NCBI GenBank assembly: GCA_947072905.1
Contig: CAMTKF010000013.1
Coordinates: 1 to 50,539 of the forward strand
Origin: an uncultured Bacteroidales bacterium
GTDB taxonomy: Bacteria; Bacteroidota; Bacteroidia; Bacteroidales; Muribaculaceae
Reading direction: 5' to 3'
Length of the DNA: 50,539 nucleotides
In this document: positions 9,056 through 17,580 of the stretch, one piece after another
How positions within the stretch are numbered: position 1 is the stretch's first letter
Layout: every line of letters begins with the position of its first letter
Program-made: the position numbers and the translations under genes
The notes under the pieces: generated by a model
What the model was told of the DNA's origin: nothing
Databases searched by the model: none
The model's input: only the letters and a program-made list of their open reading frames with translations

Positions 9056-9123
9056 TTCAAATAACTTTGGTTATCTTTGCGATGAGTTCTGTAACCAAAG
9101 TAATTTAACCAAAGTTATTTGAA
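9056..9123. repeat. Perfect 18-base inverted repeat between protease and lipoprotein genes
   Basis: TTCAAATAACTTTGGTTA (9056-9073) is the exact reverse complement of 9106-9123, with a 32-base spacer. The spacer holds a third copy of the core, TAACCAAAGT (9092-9101). A TAnnTTTG-like box (TATCTTTG, 9072-9079) starts at the end of the left arm, but I see no -33 box at the right distance. It may be an operator, an attenuator hairpin or a remnant of a small element. Confidence 0.75.
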
Positions 9124-9158
9124 ATTCCACGAAATATAAACCAAAAAATCAACAAGCA

Positions 9159-9944
9159 ATGAAAATTAAAAAACTGTTCTTTTATTTGATGATTTTTGTC
9201 GGGATGGTTCTTGTCGGAGGATGTTCTGACGATGAACCGAGTTCAGAAACCAAACAGTACGTTATAGACACGGATTTCATAAATATGCTGAAGCAGGATG
9301 GAACAGCGCAATCTTTCTGTCTGACCGGTCGAAATAATGAGCTGTTATCAGGTCAAACACCAAATAAGTATAATGTTCCGTTTGATTCAGTGGTACATAG
9401 AGGTTTGTCTGACTTTATGTCAGAGGATTTTACTGACAACATATACTTTAAGGACGGAAAAATCCTGCGGCAGCTTCCGCTCTTAACTAAAGAAAAAGGT
9501 TTTTTCCCTGTATATGAAATATATATGGCTAATGGTTTGATAACAGATTACGTTCCTGTAATATACATAAAGAAGGATTTTAGCTACGATGAAGAAGACT
9601 CGATTTTTAAATATGACGGCAATGTGTATAAAGTTATGTCTTTCAACAAAAATAATATAACTCTAATTCACGACGTCAAGAAGTCGAATAACTCTATGAT
9701 GAGACAAAGTTTGGAATTTAGCCGTCGTATCCCTAAAAATTTTGAACTTTCATATATAGTTATCTTGGAAAGCAACTATGATGGCTATCGTCTAATTGCA
9801 GATGAAGCAAGAAAAACTTTTGGCAGATACCTAAATCTCAACAAGGTGTATGAATTCAGAGGAATGGATAAACGCGAATCTACTGATTCAATAATAGACC
9901 TCGATGCATTTGATGCATGGATTGAAACACAGAAATCTAATTAA
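9159..9944 (+). CDS. Lipoprotein of unknown function in the C10 islet
   Basis: I do not recognise this 261-residue protein. It begins with a lipoprotein signal (LVGGC, Cys22) followed by an acidic stretch, which often accompanies surface-exposed lipoproteins in Bacteroidales. The rest is mixed alpha/beta with no repeats or obvious catalytic motif. It shares the 16-base leader of the C10 protease gene and follows it by 114 bases. It is AT-rich like the protease. A role as a protease inhibitor, target or partner is suggested only by position. Confidence 0.7.
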   Translation: MKIKKLFFYLMIFVGMVLVGGCSDDEPSSETKQYVIDTDFINMLKQDGTAQSFCLTGRNNELLSGQTPNKYNVPFDSVVHRGLSDFMSEDFTDNIYFKDGKILRQLPLLTKEKGFFPVYEIYMANGLITDYVPVIYIKKDFSYDEEDSIFKYDGNVYKVMSFNKNNITLIHDVKKSNNSMMRQSLEFSRRIPKNFELSYIVILESNYDGYRLIADEARKTFGRYLNLNKVYEFRGMDKRESTDSIIDLDAFDAWIETQKSN

Positions 9945-9954
9945 TATATCAATT

Positions 9955-10452
9955 ATGAACAAATACAGAATCTTTTTTATTTCAATTCTCTGCATACTCT
10001 GCGGAATAATAGTTTCGTGTTCAGAAGACGAATATATCGAAACTGATTATACTCCTGTAGGCTTTAGTTTTAAAATAGTGTCGGCTGACGGTACCGATTT
10101 GCTTGCCGATGGGCAAAGCTTGCATGGCGCTGACTTCTCGGTGATCTATGAAGGAGAGGAGTATAAGGCTGATTGGCGCCACAGACGGATGTATTTGCCA
10201 CATCTTTACGGTCTTAGATATAGTATATATGAAGATAATCCTGTGCTGTTGTTTGGAGAATTTGATGGTTACCGTAGCGAAGTAGACTTCGTTTTTAAAA
10301 TGCCAAACGGAGAAAGTCATAATATCTATTTAAACCGCAGACATGGGAAAAACGATAAAGTAAAGCAAATAGTCAAACTTGATGGTAAAGAAGTGTCTGA
10401 AATGTCAGACGGGCGTATTGATATAGAATTCACTTTCGTTTATCAGGAATAA
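9955..10452 (+). CDS. Small lipoprotein of unknown function in the C10 islet
   Basis: The ATG at 9955, 10 bases after the preceding stop, gives a 165-residue protein with a clean lipoprotein signal (IIVSC, Cys21). An in-frame alternative start upstream would add a charged segment before the signal and overlap the previous gene, so I reject it. The mature part looks beta-rich, ending in DGRIDIEFTFVYQE, with no motif I recognise. A small beta-sandwich lipoprotein after a C10 protease could be a Spi- or staphostatin-like inhibitor; this is conjecture. A terminator-like hairpin follows. Confidence 0.7.
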   Translation: MNKYRIFFISILCILCGIIVSCSEDEYIETDYTPVGFSFKIVSADGTDLLADGQSLHGADFSVIYEGEEYKADWRHRRMYLPHLYGLRYSIYEDNPVLLFGEFDGYRSEVDFVFKMPNGESHNIYLNRRHGKNDKVKQIVKLDGKEVSEMSDGRIDIEFTFVYQE

Positions 10453-10476
10453 AGACCAGGTCCGGTGTCATACAAG

Positions 10477-10516
10477 CTGCCGGGGATGCTGCGCTGAGGG
10501 CGTGCATTCCCGGCAG
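10477..10516 (+). terminator. Hairpin ending the C10 islet
   Basis: CTGCCGGGGATGC (10477-10489) pairs with GCATTCCCGGCAG (10504-10516), 13 bases with one G-T pair and a 14-base loop. The T tract after it is poor, so termination efficiency is uncertain. It marks the right edge of the AT-rich islet. Confidence 0.55.
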
Positions 10517-10582
10517 TCGGGTATGTTTTGGTGTTCAATCGGTTTCAAATCAGTTTCATTTCTTAAAAATAGCGTGAATGTC

Positions 10583-10613
10583 TTTGTAGTTTCATTTCTT
10601 AATACTATTTTTG
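10583..10613 (+). promoter_or_regulatory. Promoter of the RelA/SpoT gene
   Basis: TTTG (10583-10586), 19 bases, then TATTTTTG (10606-10613), a full Bacteroidetes consensus match. Transcription would start near 10620, about 20 bases before the ATG, which rules out the in-frame TTG at 10611 as start. Confidence 0.8.
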
Positions 10614-10640
10614 TATTTGATTGCAAAAATATGTGTTTAT

Positions 10641-12896
10641 ATGACAGAAGTTCGCCATATTAGTCCGGAAGAAGAGGACAGGATGATAGAAGCCGAGTTT
10701 GCCGATGTACTCAGCGGGTACATGCGCAGCAACCACCGCAAGAAAGTAGAGATAATAGAGCGTGCCTACCGTTTTGCGAAGGCGGCTCACAGTGGTGTGC
10801 GTCGACGGTCGGGCGAGCCTTATATCCTGCATCCCATAGCTGTAGCCAAAATTGCGAGTCAGGAGATAGGCCTTGGCTCCACCTCGATATGTGCTGCGTT
10901 GCTGCACGATGTGGTGGAGGATACCGACTACACCGTGGCCGATATAGAACAGCACTTCGGCGCCAAGATAGCGCAGCTGGTAGAGGGCCTTACCAAAATA
11001 TCGGGCGGTATATTCGGCGACAAGGCTTCGGCTCAGGCCGAGAACTTCCGCAAGCTTCTGCTCACCATGAGCGAGGATATACGGGTGGTGCTCGTTAAGA
11101 TGGCCGACCGCCTGCACAATATGCGCACACTTGGCTCTATGGCACCCAATAAGCAGTATAAGATTGCCGGCGAGACCCTGTATATCTATGCGCCGCTGGC
11201 CCACCGCCTGGGGCTGTTTGCCATAAAAACCGAGCTCGAAGACCTGGCATTCAAGTATGAACATCCCAAGACCTACGAGACCATCTCGCGCAAGATAGCC
11301 GAGAGCGAGGCCCGCCGCTCGGAGGTGTATACCGATTTCTCGCTGCCCATAAAGGAAAAACTAAACTCCATGGGCCTCAAATATGAGGCCAAGGCAAGGC
11401 TGAAGTCGGTGTATTCGATCTGGAACAAGATGGAGACCAAGCACGTGCCCTTTGAGGAGGTATATGACCTGTATGCGATGCGTATAGTGTTTGACTGCGA
11501 CGACCCCTCGCGCGAGAAGGCCATCTGCTGGAACATTTATGCTGCAATCACCGACCTCTACCGCCTGCATCCCGAGCGTACGCGCGACTGGATCTCAACC
11601 CCCAAGGCCAACGGCTATCAGGCTCTGCACCTGACGGTGATGGGCCCCGACGGCAACTGGATAGAGGTGCAGATACGCAGCCGCCGCATGGACGAGATTG
11701 CCGAAAAGGGCTTTGCCGCCCACTGGAAGTACAAGATAGGCGAGGGCGATGAGGAGAGCGAGCTGAATGTGTGGCTGCGCACCATCAAGGATATTCTCGA
11801 CAATCCCGAGCCGTCGGCCATTGACTTTCTGGATACGCTCAAGCTCAACCTGTTCTCATCGGAGATAGTGGTGTTCACCCCCAAGGGCGAGCTTATCACG
11901 CTGCCGGCCGGGGCTACGGTGCTCGATGCGGCATTTGCCCTGCACACCGAGCTGGGCACGCATTGCATAGCCGGTAAAGTAAACCATAAGTTGGTGCCGC
12001 TGAGCTCCATACTCAGTTCGGGCGACCAGGTGGAGATACTCACCTCGCAGTCGCAGACCCCACAGGCCGAGTGGGCCGAATTTCTGGTAACTGCCCATGC
12101 CCGCACCCGCCTGCGCGCCGCTCTGCGCAAACTGCGCCAGCCGCTCACCGCCAAGGGGCGCGAAATACTGCGCGAATGGCTCGCCGAGCATAATATACCC
12201 GATACAAATGCCGTAATCACCAAGATTTTAGGTACATACCATATTGCCAACCGCGACAGCCTGTGCTATCAGCTCGGTAATGAGGAGATAATGCTGGGCG
12301 AATTTCTGGTGAAGGCGCTGCGCAAGCCCGCCGAGGCCTCGGACAAGAGCTCGCTGCTGGGTCGCATACTGCGCATAGGCAAGAAGAAGCCCGACAGCCC
12401 GGCACCCGAAGCCGAAGCTGCCGCTGCCGTACCCAAAGTAAACGTAAAAGAAATATATACATTGCGCTGCGACGACCGCGGCAATGCCAATTTCGTAACC
12501 GCCGACTGCTGCTCGCCTATTCCCGGCGACGACTCGCTGGGATTCATCACCGATGCCGGCACGGTGGAGATACACACTCTCGACTGTCCACGTGCACAGG
12601 TGCTCAAGGCCAGCTACGGTCCGCGCATCGTGGCCACCCGTTGGGAAAACACCGGCGCCAAGTTCAAAGCCCGCATACATATCGAGGGCATAGACCGCCA
12701 TGGCATATTACAGGAGCTTACCACGCTCATCACCACCCATCTGGCCATTGATATACGCAAACTCGACATCGAGGCCAGCGCCGAGGTGTTTACCTGCGAC
12801 CTGTGGGTGAGGGTGTTCTCGGTTGAGGCCGTCAACGACCTTATCGACAAGACTCTCACTATCAACGGAGTGAAGTCGGCTACGAGGATTCAGTAG
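10641..12896 (+). CDS. Bifunctional (p)ppGpp synthetase/hydrolase, RelA/SpoT family
   Basis: The ATG at 10641 gives 751 residues. The order of domains is HD hydrolase (about 30-190, with His89-Asp90 in LLHDVVEDT), synthetase (about 240-360, with RDWISTPKANGYQALH), TGS (about 400-465) and a C-terminal ACT domain (about 675-750). The intact HD motif predicts (p)ppGpp hydrolysis, and the synthetase region looks complete, so it should both make and degrade the stringent-response alarmone. It acts in the cytoplasm with the ribosome. The pgpH-like gene lies 90 bases downstream; both act on signalling nucleotides and may be coexpressed. Confidence 0.93.
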   Translation: MTEVRHISPEEEDRMIEAEFADVLSGYMRSNHRKKVEIIERAYRFAKAAHSGVRRRSGEPYILHPIAVAKIASQEIGLGSTSICAALLHDVVEDTDYTVADIEQHFGAKIAQLVEGLTKISGGIFGDKASAQAENFRKLLLTMSEDIRVVLVKMADRLHNMRTLGSMAPNKQYKIAGETLYIYAPLAHRLGLFAIKTELEDLAFKYEHPKTYETISRKIAESEARRSEVYTDFSLPIKEKLNSMGLKYEAKARLKSVYSIWNKMETKHVPFEEVYDLYAMRIVFDCDDPSREKAICWNIYAAITDLYRLHPERTRDWISTPKANGYQALHLTVMGPDGNWIEVQIRSRRMDEIAEKGFAAHWKYKIGEGDEESELNVWLRTIKDILDNPEPSAIDFLDTLKLNLFSSEIVVFTPKGELITLPAGATVLDAAFALHTELGTHCIAGKVNHKLVPLSSILSSGDQVEILTSQSQTPQAEWAEFLVTAHARTRLRAALRKLRQPLTAKGREILREWLAEHNIPDTNAVITKILGTYHIANRDSLCYQLGNEEIMLGEFLVKALRKPAEASDKSSLLGRILRIGKKKPDSPAPEAEAAAAVPKVNVKEIYTLRCDDRGNANFVTADCCSPIPGDDSLGFITDAGTVEIHTLDCPRAQVLKASYGPRIVATRWENTGAKFKARIHIEGIDRHGILQELTTLITTHLAIDIRKLDIEASAEVFTCDLWVRVFSVEAVNDLIDKTLTINGVKSATRIQ

Positions 12897-12913
12897 TTAG
12901 TGGAGAGTTTTTT

Positions 12914-12945
12914 AAGTATAAAGTAAAAAGTACAAAGTATAAAGT
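12914..12945. repeat. Short AAGTA(T/C)AAAGT tandem repeat
   Basis: AAGTATAAAGT occurs at 12914-12924 and again at 12935-12945, with a related AAAAAGTACAAAGT between. It fills the short gap between relA/spoT and pgpH. Low-complexity repeats like this are frequent between Bacteroidales genes; no function is evident. Confidence 0.6.
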
Positions 12946-12986
12946 TTGGCCGGATGCGGCTGCAAACTCTTGGAAAGAACTGTCAG

Positions 12987-15002
12987 ATGATTAATATACC
13001 TACCAACTCATTGCTGCGGCGAGTGCTTCTGGCGCTTGCCACCGCTGTGGTCATAGTGTGGTTTTATCCGCATCAGCGCAGCAGCCAGTATATCTACGAG
13101 CAGGGCCGCCCCTGGAACTACAGCCAGCTGATAGCGCCGTTTGACATACCTATTCATCCCGACTCGCTCACGGTGCAGGCCATACGCGACACCCTCACCG
13201 AGTCGTTTGTGCCTATCTATACTATAAATACCAATGTGATAGACACCATAATCAAGGAGTTGCCCAAGGGGCACAACAGCGCCCGACTGGGCAAGATGCT
13301 GCGCCGGTATTACGAACAGGGCGTGGTGGAGTCGGGCGTTCTGGGTCAGATAAGAGAGGGCAAACTGCCGCGTGTGCGCCTGCTTGAGAAGAATATACTC
13401 AGCGAGCAGTCGACAGCGGTGTTCACATCGCCGCGCGATATATATCACCGCCTCGACAGCGCCATCACTGACCCCGACCTGCGCCGGTATTTCATAAGCG
13501 CCAACCTGCACAGCCTGCTGCAGCCCAATGTGCTGTACAGCGAGGTTGACAGCAAACGCCACTTCGACAATGAGTTCCAGACACTTACGGCCGACCGCGG
13601 TGTGATACTGCAGGGGCAGGCCATCATCAACAAGGGCGACATAATCTCGCCGCAGGACTTCACCAACCTTCAGACCTACGAGCAGTTGCTCGACGCGCAT
13701 CTCAACCGTCAGTCGCAGTCAAATCTGCTCACGGCTCTGGGCCAATTCTTGTATGTGGCCATACTGCTGGCGCTGCTCATGCTGTACTGCGCGTTGCTGG
13801 TACCGGCTATCTATCACGATTTCAGAGCTTTGTGCTTCATATATTCGCTTATAACGATATTTGTGCTCTTTGCCATACTGATGAACACGTTCGTGCCCGG
13901 CGGTGTGTATATAGTGCCCATGGCCATAGTGCCTATACTGGTGCTGGTGTTCTTCGACGGCCGTACCGCGCTGTTTGTGGCAACAACCTCCGTCATACTC
14001 ATAGCACCCATAACGAGCTTTGTGCTCGAATTTATCTATCTGCAGGTGTGCGCCGTAGCGGTGGCCGTATACAGCCTGCGCGAGCTGTCGCGCCGCTCGC
14101 AGCTGTTGCGTACGGCGGCTGTGGTGGCCCTGGCCTACATGCTGGGCTATCTGTCGCTTGAACTGCTGATGAACGGCTCGCTCAACGGCTGGACCTGGCG
14201 CATGCCGGCATTCCTTGGCGCCAATGCCCTGCTGGTGTCCATGGCATACATACTTATGTTTGCCGTAGAACGTTTATTCGGATTTGTCTCGAGCGTTACA
14301 CTTGTGGAGCTTTCAGATACCAACCAGCCATTGCTGCGCAAGCTCTCAGACAGCTGCCCCGGCACATTCCAGCACTCGATGAGCGTGAGCAATCTGGCCT
14401 CCGACGCCGCCCGCGCCATGGGTGCCAACGAGTCGCTGGTGCGCGCCGGCGCCCTCTACCATGATATAGGTAAAATGAATAATCCCGCATTCTTTACCGA
14501 AAATCAGCGAGGGGTGAATCCGCATGACGCCCTGCCGCCCGAGCAGAGCGCCCGCATAGTAATAAGCCATGTGGCCGACGGACTGCGCGCGGCCGACAAA
14601 GCCGGGCTGCCCTCGGTTATCAAGGACTTTATAAGCGAGCACCATGGTGCCGGTATGGCAAAGTATTTCTACTTCAAGGCGGCCAAGAACATGCCCGAGG
14701 GGCAGAAACCCGACCCCGCTCTGTATACTTATCCCGGACCTAATCCTCGCAGCCGCGAGACATCGCTGCTCATGATGGCCGATGCCGTTGAAGCCGCATC
14801 GCGCTCGCTCAGCGACTATTCGCGCGAGTCGATAACAGCTCTGGTCGACAAGATTATCAACACACAGATTACCGACGGGCTGCACGATAATTCAACTCTC
14901 GAATTCCGCGATGTGCGCCTTATAAAGGATGCTTTCATCAAGCGTCTGCTCACCATCTACCACACGCGCATAGCATATCCCGAGGCTCCCAAAAATCTGT
15001 GA
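12987..15002 (+). CDS. 7TM-HD phosphohydrolase (PgpH-like c-di-AMP phosphodiesterase)
   Basis: The ATG at 12987 gives a 671-residue membrane protein with a first transmembrane helix at about 12-30. An extracytoplasmic 7TMR-HDED-type domain (about 40-260), a block of roughly six or seven transmembrane helices (about 265-450) and a cytoplasmic HD domain (about 465-620) follow. The HD domain has YHDIGK near residue 490 and later SEHHG. PgpH of Listeria has this architecture and hydrolyses cyclic di-AMP; the activity here is inferred from it. Starts farther upstream would place charged residues before the first helix. A bidirectional terminator separates it from the convergent GH95 gene. Confidence 0.88.
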   Translation: MINIPTNSLLRRVLLALATAVVIVWFYPHQRSSQYIYEQGRPWNYSQLIAPFDIPIHPDSLTVQAIRDTLTESFVPIYTINTNVIDTIIKELPKGHNSARLGKMLRRYYEQGVVESGVLGQIREGKLPRVRLLEKNILSEQSTAVFTSPRDIYHRLDSAITDPDLRRYFISANLHSLLQPNVLYSEVDSKRHFDNEFQTLTADRGVILQGQAIINKGDIISPQDFTNLQTYEQLLDAHLNRQSQSNLLTALGQFLYVAILLALLMLYCALLVPAIYHDFRALCFIYSLITIFVLFAILMNTFVPGGVYIVPMAIVPILVLVFFDGRTALFVATTSVILIAPITSFVLEFIYLQVCAVAVAVYSLRELSRRSQLLRTAAVVALAYMLGYLSLELLMNGSLNGWTWRMPAFLGANALLVSMAYILMFAVERLFGFVSSVTLVELSDTNQPLLRKLSDSCPGTFQHSMSVSNLASDAARAMGANESLVRAGALYHDIGKMNNPAFFTENQRGVNPHDALPPEQSARIVISHVADGLRAADKAGLPSVIKDFISEHHGAGMAKYFYFKAAKNMPEGQKPDPALYTYPGPNPRSRETSLLMMADAVEAASRSLSDYSRESITALVDKIINTQITDGLHDNSTLEFRDVRLIKDAFIKRLLTIYHTRIAYPEAPKNL

Positions 15003-15011
15003 CAGGCATAA

Positions 15012-15052
15012 ATGAAACAGGGCGACCACAACCGATGGCCGCCCTGTTTCAT
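15012..15052. terminator. Bidirectional terminator between pgpH-like and GH95 genes
   Basis: ATGAAACAGGGCG (15012-15024) pairs perfectly with 15040-15052, with a 15-base loop that can itself form three pairs. It lies between two converging stop codons, so it can serve both genes. Confidence 0.75.
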
Positions 15053-15053
15053 A

Positions 15054-17456
15054 TCAGATAGTTATGCTTTCGCCCGGGTTGAGGGTTATGCGTTTAGAGT
15101 GCCCGTTGACTTGTACTGTGGTTTCGCCACCTGCGGCAGAGTGTATCAAGCACGAGCTTACCTTGCCGTCGTTCCACTCCATATCTACGGTGAAGCCGCC
15201 GCGGGCACGCAGACCCTTGACTTTGCCCTTTGACCACGCCTGTGGCAGAGCCGGGAGCAGGGTGATTGTGCCGGGGGTGGACTGAATCAACATCTCGGCT
15301 ACCCCCGCTGTGCCGCCGAAATTACCATCGATCTGGAATGGCGAATGAGCATCAAGCAGATTGGGGTAGGTGCCTCCGCCGGTGCGACGGTCGGGACCCC
15401 TGTATTTATCCGGACTCACATATTTCAGCAGGCGTCGGTACATGTGGTAGGCTTTGTCGGCATCGAGCAGTCGGGCGTACAGGTTCACACGCCAGCCGGT
15501 GCTCCAGCCCGTGGTGTTGTCGCCCTTTATTTCAAGAGAACGCGCGCAGGCACGGGCAAGCTGAGGAGTGGAGTCGGGCGATATGTGCCGTCCGGGGAAA
15601 AGACCGTAGAGGTGCGACTGGTGGCGGTGCTGCGGGTCGGCATCTTTCCAGTCTTCGAGCCATTCCTGCAAATTGCCGTCGGCTCCGATCTGATAGGGCT
15701 GCAGACGTGCGAGGACAGAGTCGGCCTCCTTGCAGAAATCGCTGTCAACACCCAGAACCGCAGCGGCATCGCGGGCGTCGCTTAGGCACTGGCGAATCAT
15801 GGCCAGGTCGGCTGTGGCGCCGGTCAGGGTGGTGCCGTGGTAGCCGTCGGGCGCTATAAACTCATTTTCGGGCGATGTAGAAGGCGAAGTCAGCAGTTTG
15901 CCGTCTTTCTCAATCATCCAGTCGAGGCAGAATTCGGCAGCGCCTTTAAGCACAGGATAATATTCGGCAAGGAAATCCTTGTCCATCGAGAACAGGTAAT
16001 GCTCCCAAATATGGCTTGCAACCCATGCGCCACCCATGTTCCAGCACGCCCATTTGGGATTATTGCTGCCGAGACCTATAGGATTGGTCGAGGCCCATAT
16101 ATCGCTGTTGTGAGCCAGCGACCAACCGCGGTTCACCCCATAGTAGTTGCGGGCCGTTACCGCTCCGGTTTTTGAAAGATTTTTAACCCAGGGGATAAAG
16201 GCGGTGGCATGCAGTTCGCCGAGTCCGGTGACTTCGGCCGGCCAATAGTTTTCTTCAACATTTATGTTGCAGGTATAGTTGCTGCTCCACGGGGGCAATA
16301 TAGATTCATTCCACAGCCCTTGCAGGTTGGCGGGCACGCCGTGGGTGCGGCTGCACGAGATGAGCAGATAACGACCATATTGAAAATATAATTCTTCGAG
16401 ATCGGGATTGTTTTCGTTGAGGTCATAATAGCGTTTGAGCTGCACATCGGTGGGCAGGGCCTTTATAGAATCGGGAGTGGAGCCAAGGTCAATCTCCACT
16501 CTTGAGAACAGATTGGAGAAATCCTGCCTGTGGCGCCGCTCCAGCGAGTCGTACGATAATTTTTTAGCGGCATCCATGCGTGCTGCGGCAAGAGCCTTGT
16601 AGTCGCGGCCGGCATTGGCCGGGTCGCGGTCAAATCCGTTGAAACTGGTCACATTGGTCAGTATCAAAGTTACATCGTGGCATCCGTCAAGAGACAGTGA
16701 GCCGTCGGCATTGGCCCTTATCACCCCGTCTTTGCTTGTGGCAGACAGCAAGGTGCAGAAACGAGTGCCACGGTCGGGATCGTAGAAGTGCTTGTTGTCG
16801 GCATGCTCCTTTGCATATCCCGGCAGCGAGTGGTAGGCTGCATAGCCGGTAGAGCTTATAGTATTGCCCTTTGCCGAGATATCATGCGGAAGCAGTGATG
16901 AAAGCGACAAGGTGGCATCTACGGGCAGCGAGCCGCTGATTTTCACTACAATCACCGAGTCGGGAGCGGACACAAATGTAGATACCGTGCGCGACATTCC
17001 GTTCATGTCAAAACTGCTTGTAGCCGTGGCATCGTCGAGCGACAGACTGCGCCGGTAGTTGGTTACGGCAGCCGTATCGATGTTGGAATAGACTATGTTC
17101 AATGTACCCAGCGGTTGATAATTCTCGCTGTAGTGGCCCTGTATCTTCATGTTCAGCTTGTGAGCCTCCCTGTAGTCGCCGCGGTCAAGAGCCTTGCGCA
17201 CCTCGGGGATGAACTTCCATGCGTCGGGCGTTGTCACGGTTGTATTCGGTTCGCCGGTCCATAAGGTTATATCATTCAGCGATATATGTTCATTGTCTAC
17301 ATTTCCGTAAACAATAGCGCCGAGATTTCCGTTTCCTACGACCAGGGCCTCCTCAAAGAATTTGGCCGGAGCATCGTAATTGAGAGTAAGATTGCCGGCG
17401 GCACAGCCAAGCGAAGCAGCCAGTGCCAATGCCGTAAGTGATATGCGGTTTTTCAA
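15054..17456 (-). CDS. Glycoside hydrolase family 95, alpha-L-fucosidase/galactosidase
   Basis: An 800-residue secreted enzyme with a signal peptide (1-21). The N-terminal beta-sandwich includes [15 protein letters not shown] and [10 protein letters not shown], typical of GH95. The (alpha/alpha)6 catalytic part shows the Asn pair in [13 protein letters not shown] (about 398-400), the acid Glu in SPENEF and the Asp in FQIDGNFGG (about 710). These match the catalytic residues of Bifidobacterium AfcA. GH95 enzymes release terminal alpha-1,2-L-fucose, or L-galactose in some plant xyloglucans. The host-glycan or plant-glycan target cannot be told here. It stands alone, divergent from porW/sprE, without SusC/D genes. 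A palindrome with -7-like halves lies in the upstream region. Confidence 0.9.
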   Translation of the reverse strand: MKNRISLTALALAASLGCAAGNLTLNYDAPAKFFEEALVVGNGNLGAIVYGNVDNEHISLNDITLWTGEPNTTVTTPDAWKFIPEVRKALDRGDYREAHKLNMKIQGHYSENYQPLGTLNIVYSNIDTAAVTNYRRSLSLDDATATSSFDMNGMSRTVSTFVSAPDSVIVVKISGSLPVDATLSLSSLLPHDISAKGNTISSTGYAAYHSLPGYAKEHADNKHFYDPDRGTRFCTLLSATSKDGVIRANADGSLSLDGCHDVTLILTNVTSFNGFDRDPANAGRDYKALAAARMDAAKKLSYDSLERRHRQDFSNLFSRVEIDLGSTPDSIKALPTDVQLKRYYDLNENNPDLEELYFQYGRYLLISCSRTHGVPANLQGLWNESILPPWSSNYTCNINVEENYWPAEVTGLGELHATAFIPWVKNLSKTGAVTARNYYGVNRGWSLAHNSDIWASTNPIGLGSNNPKWACWNMGGAWVASHIWEHYLFSMDKDFLAEYYPVLKGAAEFCLDWMIEKDGKLLTSPSTSPENEFIAPDGYHGTTLTGATADLAMIRQCLSDARDAAAVLGVDSDFCKEADSVLARLQPYQIGADGNLQEWLEDWKDADPQHRHQSHLYGLFPGRHISPDSTPQLARACARSLEIKGDNTTGWSTGWRVNLYARLLDADKAYHMYRRLLKYVSPDKYRGPDRRTGGGTYPNLLDAHSPFQIDGNFGGTAGVAEMLIQSTPGTITLLPALPQAWSKGKVKGLRARGGFTVDMEWNDGKVSSCLIHSAAGGETTVQVNGHSKRITLNPGESITI

Positions 17457-17498
17457 GATTTTATGGATTATTTTATGGATTTAAGAATGTCTGATTGG

Positions 17499-17516
17499 CA
17501 AAATTACGTAATTTTG
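17499..17516. promoter_or_regulatory. 18-base palindrome made of two opposed -7 boxes
   Basis: CAAAATTACGTAATTTTG is a perfect palindrome. Its right half TAATTTTG fits a plus-strand -7 box (towards porW/sprE), and its left half fits a minus-strand -7 box (towards GH95). I find no good -33 box for either, so it may be an operator or a weak divergent promoter. Confidence 0.5.
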
Positions 17517-17580
17517 TTGAAAACCCATAGACTTGGCCCTGATATTGCAATATTCTGCCCAAAATTGCGTTAATTCATAT

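Noticed and set aside
9904-9954. Upstream in-frame start for the 165-residue lipoprotein
   Set aside because: It overlaps the previous gene and would place a charged segment before a clean lipoprotein signal.
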